This document shows, piece by piece, positions 1-7,173 of a stretch of DNA of 11,865 nt. Each line of letters opens with the position of its first letter. Position 1 is the stretch's first letter. This stretch comes from Dictyocoela muelleri (Eukaryota; Microsporidia): positions 1-11,865 of the forward strand of contig SDVU01000617.1 in the NCBI GenBank assembly GCA_016256075.1. Reading direction: 5' to 3'. The notes under the pieces are model-generated. The model did no database searches. It had not been told where the DNA came from and saw nothing but the letters and a program-made list of their open reading frames with translations. The translations under genes were made by a program, and so were the position numbers.

Positions 1-402
1 CTAATTACCTGTATCCTGCTGAGTCATTGATAAAACGAAAATCGCGTATACAGCTGGGCTTCTGGGTAGCTTAGGAAATGACGTATTATTGGAACATTAA
101 GAATTAATAATCTAAAGACTATGGTTGAAGACAACTCTCCGACATGGCAATTACGGATATTGTCAGCATGTAATATTATATTAAATGCTTGGATTGTGAA
201 TGGTAAATTAATATATTACCATTTTAGATACATCGTTTAGAATAACATTTGAGAAAAAAATTAATTATAAACTAAAATTAAATAATGATAAATTAAAAAT
301 GTTTATTACAAATTTAGAATAACATTTTTCATGAGAATTCTATATTCAAAATCGCATATCTTATAATTATATATCATAATGAATACTGGCAAAATCCTCT
401 AT
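1..402. other. Gene-free left edge with a GC-richer first ~180 bases
   Basis: I find no gene. Bases 1-180 are visibly richer in G and C than the AT-rich DNA that follows, so they may be the end of a different element cut by the window edge. The run around 130-158 ends in ACA followed directly by TGG, which is how the 3' end of a retroelement LTR meets a primer-binding site, but there is no second LTR in the window to compare it with. Short open stretches on both strands match no family I know. From about 200 to 402 there is only low-complexity AT-rich DNA before the stop codon of the minus-strand gene. Confidence 0.3.
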
Positions 403-1284
403 TCACATTAAAAGATACAAATCGGTGATATCAATTAATTTTTTGGATCTTTTCTTCATAAAACATTGAGTATTATAAAGATTACATAGCCATGTGAATT
501 CTAATTTACTCTTAAAATTAAAATCTTGTGATTGTAGTCGAATAAAAAACGAAATTATTTTAAAAAACTTCATATTCGCAACTTCGCTGTCGCTTATTAT
601 ATTTGACTCGGCTATATCAGTTAGAACGATATCCATTGGTGGTATAATAAACTCACTTGATTCGGTACAAATTTTAACAAGCTCCCGTAAAACAAAATAA
701 TTGCTTGTAGATTCATATAAATCACTAATCTTTTTAAAATTTCGGTTAGATAAACGTGACATTCTTATCCCTTCAATGATGCAGCTCATTGAATTAAAAT
801 TTCGCATTTTTTTCAATTTTTTAGCCAACCTGAAAAAAAAATCAATTCTTTTTTCTTTTTTTGAAATTTCTTGAGCAACAAAATGTTTTAATTTTTTATT
901 TTTATTAATCAAAATATTTATATTCACACAATCTTCCTTTCCATATCGTGTCAATTCAAAAGAATTGATTTTCTTAAGAATTGAGATATCAATAAGTGTT
1001 AACACCTTGGCAGATTTTGACAATTTATTGTATATTGAAAATTCCGAATATTTTTCGAGAACTTTTAAATCATTATCGTGATATTCAGAAATTGGGAAGG
1101 AGGAAGGATCCCATTTTAAGATATAATGTGTGTTGTTGTCTTTAGAAAATAAATTATTTTTATCATAATTTATTTTGAGCACTTCTTCTGTTGTTTTTAC
1201 GTTTTTTTGATCAATAAAATTATTAATTCCTTGTTTTTTGTAAAATTTATTTAAAAAACTTTGAAAAATCTTTTTTTCGTCCAT
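403..1284 (-). CDS. RasGEF (Cdc25-type) domain protein, 293 aa
   Basis: Proteins of this family open Ras-like small GTPases so that GDP leaves and GTP binds, normally at membranes. Residues ~88-285 read as the catalytic domain. They include AKVLTLIDISILKKI (92-106; compare the A-x-Q-L-T-L-x-[DE] start of the domain), a KR-x-DFFFRLAKKL helix ending in RNFNSM (161-166; compare NNF-[NS]-[SG]-[MV] in SOS and Cdc25), RLSN (177-180), IIPPMDIVLTDI (213-224; compare VPFFG-x-YLTD), and a closing helix with FFIRLQSQDFNF (~246-257). The N-terminal ~85 residues are not recognised, and there is no room for a REM domain, so the protein is far shorter than yeast or animal exchange factors. The start is the ATG at 1284; an in-frame TTG lies just upstream but is unlikely in a eukaryote. 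The stop is TGA at 403-405. The frame is intact and shows no sign of decay, unlike everything else in the window. The family call rests on motif reading by eye. Confidence 0.75.
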   Translation of the reverse strand: MDEKKIFQSFLNKFYKKQGINNFIDQKNVKTTEEVLKINYDKNNLFSKDNNTHYILKWDPSSFPISEYHDNDLKVLEKYSEFSIYNKLSKSAKVLTLIDISILKKINSFELTRYGKEDCVNINILINKNKKLKHFVAQEISKKEKRIDFFFRLAKKLKKMRNFNSMSCIIEGIRMSRLSNRNFKKISDLYESTSNYFVLRELVKICTESSEFIIPPMDIVLTDIAESNIISDSEVANMKFFKIISFFIRLQSQDFNFKSKLEFTWLCNLYNTQCFMKKRSKKLIDITDLYLLM

Positions 1285-1292
1285 CAAATACT

Positions 1293-1298
1293 AAATTT
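1293..1298 (-). promoter_or_regulatory. AAATTT-like box just upstream of the RasGEF start
   Basis: AAATTT lies eight bases upstream of the ATG at 1284, with CC beside it on the gene's strand. Short CCC- or AAATTT-like motifs just ahead of start codons are described in microsporidia. In DNA this AT-rich a chance match is easy, so this supports the chosen start only weakly. Confidence 0.25.
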
Positions 1299-1495
1299 GG
1301 ATTTTTTAAATAAATCTTTTTCAAAAACAAATTAAAATAATTTATGAAACAGTTTTAAATGTCACATTGAATTTAACTGTAAAAAGAAATATTTTCAAAA
1401 AATTTACAACATATTAAATAATCTTCTTAATGGAATTATTGTTTAATAATAAAAATATTAATTTTATATGATTATTTCGGATCTTAGACATTTTT

Positions 1496-1717
1496 GGTTC
1501 CTGGTACTTTGCCCCGACAAAAAAAATAAAAATAACCCTTATGGTCGTGACAAAAAAAATAAAATCATTAATTTTAAAAATTTTCTAATTCAAAATTAAT
1601 TAATTATCAATTTTATTTAAAATTAATTCATTATCAATTTTATAAAAATTAATTAATTCATAATAACTTGTAAAAATAAATCAAATAATCATTAAAGAAA
1701 ACTCTTTTAATCATATA
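1496..1717 (+). repeat. Left inverted arm of the foldback element
   Basis: It pairs with 1853-2066 on the opposite strand. The inner boundary is sharp, at a shared run of over 20 bases that includes AAAGAAAACTCTTTTAATC. Confidence 0.85.
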
Positions 1718-1852
1718 TATTTTAATTATTTCCTTAGAACGATCTTAAAACTGATATACACACTAACACAATATAAACAAATTAGTCTGGTTTAAAAAGA
1801 GGATTGCTTAAAAACCACAATATAACAAAATATTAAAAAAAAACTTTTTAGG

Positions 1853-2066
1853 TATATGATTAAAAGAGTTTTCTTTGATGATTATTGGATTTATTTTATA
1901 CAATTTATTATAGATTTACTAATTTTTATAAAATTTATAATGAATTAATTTTAAATAAAATTGATAATTAATTAATTTGAATTAAAAAATTCCAAAAATA
2001 GTTAATTTTATTTTTTTCAAGACCATAATGGTAATTTTTTTCGGGGGAACAAAGTATCCGAGAACC
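1853..2066 (-). repeat. Right inverted arm of the foldback element
   Basis: Reverse complement of 1496-1717 with scattered substitutions and small indels. The outer end shows ACTTTGTTCCCCCG against ACTTTGCCCCG in the left arm. Confidence 0.85.
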
Positions 2067-2626
2067 CTTTATTTTATTTTTTAATGAAAAAAAATCAAAA
2101 AATGGATACTTGAAAGCATTTAAATTTCTTTCGGATAAATTAAAATCTCATCCTAAATATAGAACTATTGATTTTTAAATGTCTTCATTTTCTGCGGTTA
2201 ATGATATTTTCACGAACACAAAAATACAAGTATTTTTTTTCATTTTAATCAAATATTGTTTAGATATATTCAGAAAATGGGATTGACAGTTTAATATCGA
2301 AGAAATGCATTTTTGAGTGAAGCATTCATAATTATAATTGCTTTATCGTATGTTCCTATACAAAAATTTGAAAAGCGAGTTGTGTTATTTGATAACTTTT
2401 AAAAAAGCAATGTCAAATATCAGGAAAATTAACTGTTTTGGAATCATTTAAAATATTTATTGTAAAAATGAAAAAAATAATAATAAGAATAAAAAATATA
2501 TATCTGTTAGTTTTTGGTCAATATATAAACGAAAACTCGAAGATTTGCCAAAAACTACAAATAATTTAGAAGGTTTGCATCGTTATTTGAATTCTAGCTT
2601 TATATTTTCTCATCCAGGTATATATG

Positions 2627-2636
2627 AATTAGTATA
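2627..2636 (+). repeat. Merlin target-site duplication, left copy
   Basis: AATTAGTATA is repeated exactly at 3754-3763 on the other side of the Merlin element. Merlin elements usually make 8-9-bp duplications, so a base or two may be chance. Removing the insert rejoins the MULE A reading frame (GIYELV / YELKKQ). Confidence 0.9.
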
Positions 2637-2639
2637 GGA

Positions 2640-2685
2640 AAGGCTGTGAGAGTGCCTACATTAATGTGGGCACTCTCACAGCCTT
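2640..2685. repeat. 17-bp perfect palindrome at the Merlin left end
   Basis: AAGGCTGTGAGAGTGCC (2640-2656) is followed after 12 bases by its exact reverse complement (2669-2685). The second arm resembles the element's own right end (TGTGGGCACT-TCAC-GCCTT), as if a right terminus had been copied next to the left one. Confidence 0.9.
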
Positions 2686-2732
2686 AAGAAAAAAAAATCA
2701 AAACAACCCATGCAATATTTTATAAATTTACC

Positions 2733-3575
2733 AACAAGTACCCAAAGCAATTATTCTTATCGAAAATTAATGCAATAAATTTCTTAATAGAAAACAAGCT
2801 TATTGATGAAGTTAAAAACAGTTGTTATTGAGGACAGCCGATGATTTTGAGAAAAACTAATAAATATAATAACAATATTATTTATAGATGTACGTCGAGG
2901 ATTTGCAGAAAAAGAATTCCGATTTTTAATGGTAAATTAATCAGTATTCCAATTATACCTATTAATAATTATTTTTTAGCGATTTATGAGATACTTTGCC
3001 GAGATTTCGAAAAGAATATTAAATGATTGCAATATATCAAAAATGAGTCATCAAAAAATTAAAAGAAATATAAACGAATATTTTAAATAAAAAAATTATA
3101 TGTATATAAAAAACTATTGGGAGGTGAATATTGAGCTAAAATAGATGAAACCGTCATCTATAATGGATAATTAATAGTTTATCCTTCTAATATGTATGAT
3201 TAAATTCCGGGATGCACGTGGATTGTCGGGATTATTGAGGCTTATACAGGACATATGGTCTTGAAGATATTACCTGATAGTAAAATACCTACATTGACTA
3301 AATTTATTTCTGACCATGTGAAAATTGGAAATCTTGTGATAACTGATGGATATACTTCATATCCTAAATCAGTAAAAAATTCGTTTTGCTCTCATGAAAT
3401 TGTTAATCACCACAAAGGATTCAAAAACAATAAAGAATATCATACAAATAATATTGAAAATTTATGGTCAAAATTAAAGTATGAAGAGAAAAGGAGATTA
3501 AGAATAAAAAAATCATACATTTATTTGTTTTTAAATGAGTTTATTTGGCGATATTATAATTTAAAAAATTATTAA
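2733..3575 (+). pseudogene. Merlin transposase (ISXO2/IS1595-like DDE), broken
   Basis: One reading frame runs through the region, interrupted by several stops. The N-terminus has the family's AINFLIENKLIDEV helix and a zinc-ribbon remnant (YRCTSRICRK at ~2884-2913) whose first Cys pair is damaged by a stop near 2829. The DDE core follows: IDETVIYNG at ~3140-3167 in a shifted frame (first catalytic Asp), W-I-VGIIEAYTGHMVL, then TLTKFI, then ITDGYTSYP at ~3340 (second Asp), and VNHHKGF with HTNNIENLWSKLK at ~3440-3475 (final Glu). The protein closes with FIWRYYNLKNY and a stop at 3575. The last ~105 residues are still open. Estimated breaks: about five. Merlin transposases cut and paste their own element using the terminal inverted repeats seen at 2637 and 3753. 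Confidence 0.92.
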
Positions 3576-3762
3576 TTTGAACTTATTGGAGAAAAATGAA
3601 TTTATATTATAATTTATCTATTAAATAAAAATATTTAATTAATTAACTTGATTTTTTTTAAAATTATATATTTTTTTCATAATAATTTTTTTGTAACAAA
3701 TAGGACCCCATAACCCCCTACCTTAGTTGTGGGCACTTTCACGGCCTTGCACCAATTAGTAT

Positions 3763-3922
3763 ATGAATTGAAAAAAACAACATGTACGTGTTGAAAACAT
3801 CATAAGAAAATCTTTATACACTGAAAACTCAGATAATTCATCTGATAATAATAATCAGTTAAAATCTATTTTATTAAGATATAATAAATATTATGATATT
3901 AATTATCTTAAAATAATATCAG
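3763..3922 (+). repeat. 159/160-bp direct repeat flanking MULE B, left copy
   Basis: It matches 5504-5662 with three substitutions and one single-base indel in an A run. It is the tail of the MULE A transposase, so it is target sequence and not part of MULE B. It stops exactly where MULE B begins. Its 5' boundary falls within one base of the end of the Merlin target duplication. Confidence 0.93.
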
Positions 3923-4004
3923 GACCCGATGCAATTTTTCGACAAAATTATTTTTTTTTAAAATAAGATACTAATAATAAAAAAATTAGTCCAAACAATT
4001 AAAA

Positions 4005-4051
4005 TTATTTTAATTAATGAAAGACTAATAGTTATTTTAATTAATGAAAGT
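4005..4051 (+). repeat. Short direct repeat in the MULE B subterminal region
   Basis: TTATTTTAATTAATGAAAG occurs at 4005 (with one extra A) and again at 4033-4051. MULE subterminal repeats can bind the transposase, but at this base composition chance or replication slippage is equally possible. Confidence 0.6.
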
Positions 4052-4085
4052 TTGAATTTCAATTTATTTATTGAAAGCTTTTTAT

Positions 4086-5452
4086 TTATCTCATAAAAAT
4101 TTCAAATATACTCGCTAAAATCTCAAAAATTTCATACCCATCATAGTGTTTATAATTACTTAATATAATTTTGACATTTTCTAATTTTAATTTTTGTCTA
4201 ATTTTGCCAGTGCGCAATGATTCGATTAACAATCTAACTCTCTGTTCTTCTTTCTGCAAAATGCTAATAATAGTCCCTATTGGTCTATCTTTTTTAATAA
4301 TTTTTGTATTTAGATGTCTATGATAAGCTTCGCAGGAATTTGTTGTATATGGAATGTTATTATGTATTCTTTCATTAACTGACCATAAATTCAAATTTTT
4401 ATTTCCCTTTTTTCCAACGTTCAAAATAAAATCATTTTCAAAGTAAATTAAAAATTCATTACATGTCACAGAATTATTACTCAATAATTTAATTTTTTCG
4501 AATTCGATTTTAACATTTTCTACGGGAATAAATGCAAGTAAATAGCAATATTTTACTACTTTTCTGAAAATCATATCGTTCTTATAATCATAATGTGAGT
4601 TTCTCTTGATCCATCTCATTAATATTTGGCTGAAATGGAATAAACAACATCTTAAATTTGAACTTGGGAAATTATTTGATTAAGATATGTATATTGCCAT
4701 TTCAAAGTCGATATTAATATATCTGGGATATTTATTCACTTTAGATTTTAAAAATAAAAATACTTCATTATATGAATTCAAAGCTTTATTTTGCATGCAA
4801 AAATATAAACTGATGATATGACTTTATTAAAATAAATTGAATGTATGATTAATAGCTGAGAAAAAATTTTTGGAGATGAATAAAAAGTTCCATCACACAA
4901 CCAAGCTTCACTTTTTTCAAAAATTTTTATTGTTTCGGTAGTAAAAAAAATAATAATCCTGTTTTCTTTAGATAAATTGTCATATTGAAGAAAAATATCA
5001 TTTCTTATTGTGAATTTTAATTTATAATATATTTCATTTATATTATCAATATTTTTTTCTTTATTTTTCTTTTTTAATTGATATGTTCGAAGATTTCGGA
5101 CAATAGGTACACACTTTAATTCAGAATCTTTCATTTTTATTATTTCATGATTAATTATTTCATCAAATGTCATACTTGAATTTTGGTTTAGTGAAGTATT
5201 TATCTTTAATCTGACTAGTCTGTCAGTTTCAACATCGTGGTAATGTTCATTAAAAAATAAAATATCTTTTTTATTTATGCATGTTTTGATCTTTCCAGCA
5301 CAGTCTCTTCTAACACATCTCCATGTTATATTTAATTCATTTTTTATTGTCTTGTTATAAATATAATTATTGTGAACTATTATTTCGCCGCCTCTTTTTG
5401 AAGTAAAAAATTGTAATTTATCCATATTTAGGGGCTTGTCGAAAAATTGCAT
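4086..5452 (-). pseudogene. MULE B transposase with FLYWCH zinc finger, about two breaks
   Basis: This would cut and move MULE-type elements. A FLYWCH-type zinc finger lies at the N-terminus: FFTSKRGGEIIVHNNYIY, then WRCVRRDCAGKIKT (Cys pair), then EHYHD (His pair), at ~5230-5410. The MULE DDE core follows with AWLCDGTFYSSP (first Asp, ~4890), INIDFEMA (second Asp, ~4700), the RCCLFHFSQI C/H motif (~4640) and TTNSCEAYHRHLN (catalytic Glu, ~4320). The stop is at 4086. The sequence shows one frameshift near 4780-4795 and one in-frame TAA at 4680-4682. Otherwise the ~430-residue protein looks complete. Two ATGs are possible: 5452, inside the terminal repeat cluster, where the repeat itself encodes MQFFD, and 5425 (MDKLQFF). 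Confidence 0.9.
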
Positions 5453-5497
5453 TTTCGACAAAAATATTGCAATTTTTCGACTTTGTCGAAAAATTGC
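5436..5497. repeat. Three alternating copies of the MULE B terminal repeat
   Basis: The core GTCGAAAAATTGC occurs on the top strand at about 5438-5450, inverted at 5469-5481, and again direct at 5485-5497. The last two form a perfect 13-bp hairpin with a 3-base loop. The left end of the element has only one copy. Confidence 0.9.
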
Positions 5498-5503
5498 TAT
5501 GCC

Positions 5504-5662
5504 ATGAATTGAAAAAACAACATGTACGTGTTGAAAACATCATAAGCAAATCTTTATACACTGAAAATTCAGATAATTCATCTGATAATAATAATCAGTT
5601 AAAATCTATTTTATTAAGATATAATAAATACTATGATATTAATTATCTTAAAATAATATCAG
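5504..5662 (+). repeat. 159-bp direct repeat flanking MULE B, right copy
   Basis: Second copy of 3763-3922 (three substitutions, one indel). It starts directly after the MULE B right end and continues without a break into the rest of the MULE A 3' end. Confidence 0.93.
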
Positions 5663-5685
5663 TAATTCTTAAGTTAAAATTTTGA
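5504..5685 (+). pseudogene. Tail of the MULE A transposase, second copy
   Basis: It reads HELKKQHVRVENIISKS at its start and YLKIISVILKLKF before the TGA at 5683-5685. The first ~53 codons repeat the segment before MULE B, and the last codons exist only here, so this is the original downstream half of MULE A. In this copy the tail is fully open. It is not a gene of its own. Confidence 0.8.
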
Positions 5686-6072
5686 AAATAAAATATTTAT
5701 TTAAAAGTGTTTTTTTAATATAAACTAATTATTATGTACATTTAAATTAATATAATAAAATTTGGCTTTAATCATTTATGTTGAAAATAATAATAATCCT
5801 TTTTTGATTTTTTCGGAGCGAAAAAAAATCAATTCCGTAGATTCGCCCCAAATAGCGAATTTACGGACTACCTGAATCACAGTTATACTTTTATAAATCC
5901 ACAAAATGGTATAAATACAAAAACTATTTAATAATTGTGGAATAAATTTAAAAGTATGCTTAAAATTTCGATGGAAAGTAGTGGGAATGATGTCGAAGAA
6001 TATTTAAAAAAAGCATGTGGAAAGATAATATAAGAAAGAAATAGTTTTAAATGTTTTTGATTAATAAAATAG
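5686..6072. other. Non-coding stretch: probable MULE A end, then unassigned DNA
   Basis: AT-rich 3' flank of MULE A up to the double hairpin at 5806-5867, which may be the MULE A terminus. From 5870 to 6072 I see short open stretches but no recognisable protein. CAGTTATAC at 5880 looks like the CAGT start of a pogo-type end but lacks a flanking TA. Confidence 0.4.
5806..5867. repeat. Two adjacent hairpins at the probable right end of MULE A
   Basis: GATTTTTTCG (5806-5815) pairs with the CGAAAAAAAATC beginning at 5819. Directly after it TCCGTAGATTCGC (5834-5846) pairs with GCGAATTTACGGA (5855-5867) with one mismatch. The position, ~120 bp after the MULE A stop codon, and the TTTTTTCG motif resemble the palindromic right ends of MULE B and MULE C. 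No left partner survives to prove it. Confidence 0.7.
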
Positions 6073-7173
6073 TCCTTTTCTGAGTTAATTATATGCATAA
6101 TTATTAAAATAATAATATTTTTTAATTTTTTTAAAAAGTGGAAATTTTTACACTTAATTAAGGAAAGAAAATTTTACCCGATATCCGAAAAATTCATACA
6201 TAAATTGATTGATTATGACAAAAAATTATATGTTGACGAGACTAGTTTATACATTGAATCATTTTATAACACAACATATGTTTTAGATAAGAAAAAATAT
6301 TCTGAGAATATAAAATCTGTTAAAACTAGAAAAGCCATGATGTTAGGAATCAATATGGTCGATGAAGGAATAAATTTATATGATAAGAAAATCGAAGAAC
6401 CAGCGAGGGATAAAAATTTTAGATTTAAACTCCTTAAATATAATTATAGATCAAATATAACACCTTGGCATACAGCATAAATTTTTAGTGAATATTTAAA
6501 TACACTGAATAAAGAATAAAATTTTAGAGCAGAAAAATTATTCTTACCGTCGACAATTTTGATTACACAAGTTAAGAAAAAAATCAAATATCGTATTTAT
6601 GTTTTTACTTCCAAACTGAGCTTTTTTATTCAACTATTAGATTTAGGCATAATTCATTTATTTGAATTAAAATTAAGCGCTTTTAATAATTTTAAAATTT
6701 ATAACGCATTGTCTGAAGATTATAATATCATGATATTCTTAAAAATGATATTTAATGCGTTATTAGATGGATTTACAAATCCTTTACTAAAATATCTTAG
6801 ATGTTATCAAGAATTGTTGGCAATAAATAGACCTTAATTTTTAAAATAGAATCGTTAAATTAAGAGAAGATCAAGAGATATGAAAATAAGAGTTCTTCAG
6901 CCGGAAAAAAATAATTTAATTATGAAATAATAGAAACTGAAAATTTAGAAATTGGTTATTTTCAAAACAATGAAATTTTACATGCCTTACAAAGAACTTC
7001 TAGAGTATTATATTCATATAAATCTAAATATATTAATGATTTTATAGATTTGAATGATAAAGTTATTTTTAGATATATCGATTTATTTTATAAAGATAAA
7101 ATAGATTGTTATATTCCCAAAATAATAAAAAAGGTTTTTTTTGATTATTTTTATATTTTTGTTTATACAACAT
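6073..7173 (+). pseudogene. pogo/Tigger-like transposase (DDE_1), broken
   Basis: One frame runs from 6073 to 6837 with in-frame TAA codons at 6478-6480 and 6517-6519. KKWKFLHLIKERKF (~6133-6174) resembles the end of the CENP-B-type helix-turn-helix region. LYVDETSLY (~6226-6252) is the first catalytic Asp motif of the DDE_1 fold. ITPWHTA-x-IFSEYLN (~6457-6500) matches the W-x-T-x-x-IF-x-EWL block. FTSKLSFFIQLLDLGIIHLFELK (~6603-6675, broken in two here for reading: FTSKLSFFIQ and LLDLGIIHLFELK) matches LPPNTTSLIQPLDQGII-x-x-FK. The usual LLLDN second-Asp motif has decayed. An open stretch in another frame to 7173 (IGYFQNNEILHAL onward) could be the C-terminal tail. The N-terminal DNA-binding half is largely missing or unrecognisable. 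A CTTACTG|TA at 7345-7353 fits a pogo-type right end with a TA target, but no matching left end was found. Confidence 0.75.

Larger units (their letters stand above)
1496..2066. mobile_element. Foldback/MITE-like element with long inverted arms
   Basis: Two arms of about 215-222 bp face each other around a ~135-bp centre with no coding capacity. The outer ends read GGTTC...CTTTG on the left, and their inverse at 2045-2066. By eye the arms are about 85% identical, with perfect runs of up to ~40 bp. Long inverted repeats with no gene suit a non-autonomous MULE-type element. The CCGACAAAAA stretch just inside the left end also resembles the MULE B end (TCGACAAAA), but the family is inference. 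No convincing target duplication is seen in the flanks. The right end lies only ~35 bp before the surviving part of MULE A, whose 5' half is missing. Confidence 0.85.
2637..3753 (+). mobile_element. Merlin (IS1016-type) DNA transposon, ~1.1 kb
   Basis: The ends are imperfect inverted repeats: GGAAAGGCTGTGAGAGTGCC at the left, and on the right the inverse of GG-TGCAAGGCCGTGAAAGTGCC. They are flanked by the 10-bp duplication AATTAGTATA (2627-2636 and 3754-3763). The element is full length at both ends and carries a decayed Merlin transposase. It lies inside the C-terminal part of MULE A, so it arrived later. Its left end is unusual because the terminal repeat is immediately followed by a perfect inverted copy of itself. 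Confidence 0.92.
2101..3922 (+). pseudogene. MULE A: 3' half of an old Mutator-like transposase, split by Merlin
   Basis: The recognisable part begins within the catalytic domain at a YLKAFKFLSDKLKSHP-like stretch. This is followed by TIDF, the position of the second catalytic Asp region, and by a degraded middle. The well-kept C-terminal signature is at 2515-2636: W-x-IYKRKLEDLPKTTNN, then LEGLH with the expected catalytic Glu, then HPGIYELV. There the Merlin element 2637-3753 interrupts it. The frame resumes at 3764 with YELKKQHVRVENI and runs on to YLKII at 3922, where MULE B begins. The zinc finger and first catalytic Asp are absent, and several stops and frame changes lie between 2101 and 2515, so this copy is dead and is the oldest of the three MULEs. 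The 5' loss lies at the edge of the foldback element. Its true 3' end is found after MULE B (5504-5685). Confidence 0.75.
3923..5503 (-). mobile_element. MULE B: near-complete Mutator-like element, ~1.6 kb
   Basis: The 16-bp terminal inverted repeat GCAATTTTTCGACAAA is at 3931-3946, and its perfect inverse is at 5482-5497. A few unassigned bases lie between the repeats and the flanking duplication (GACCCGAT on the left, TATGCC on the right). One minus-strand FLYWCH/MULE transposase fills the interior. The right end carries the terminal-repeat core three times in alternating orientation. The element is inserted in antisense direction into the 3' part of MULE A. Low divergence of the flanking duplication (about 2%) and only two coding breaks make it the youngest MULE here. 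The left subterminal 3950-4080 is non-coding and AT-rich. Confidence 0.9.

Noticed and set aside
494-700. Open plus-strand frame of 68 codons
   Set aside because: It lies opposite the RasGEF coding region and has no recognisable protein character; it is a shadow of that gene.
1285-1287. In-frame TTG as a start one codon upstream of the RasGEF ATG
   Set aside because: A non-ATG start is improbable for a eukaryotic nuclear gene when an ATG follows immediately.
2640-2685. Bacterial-type terminator hairpin
   Set aside because: The stem is an inverted copy of the Merlin terminal repeat and the setting is eukaryotic, so a terminal-repeat origin explains it better.
2841-3026. Separate small gene of 61 codons
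   Set aside because: It is the zinc-ribbon part of the broken Merlin transposase, in frame with the DDE part downstream.
3763-5662. LTR pair of a retroelement (159-bp direct repeats around ~1.6 kb)
   Set aside because: The repeats are MULE A coding sequence, lack LTR features, and the interior is a DNA-transposon transposase with its own inverted ends.
5467-5685. Separate 72-codon gene
   Set aside because: Its first codons are MULE B terminal repeat and the rest is the duplicated tail of MULE A; the join is created by the insertion.
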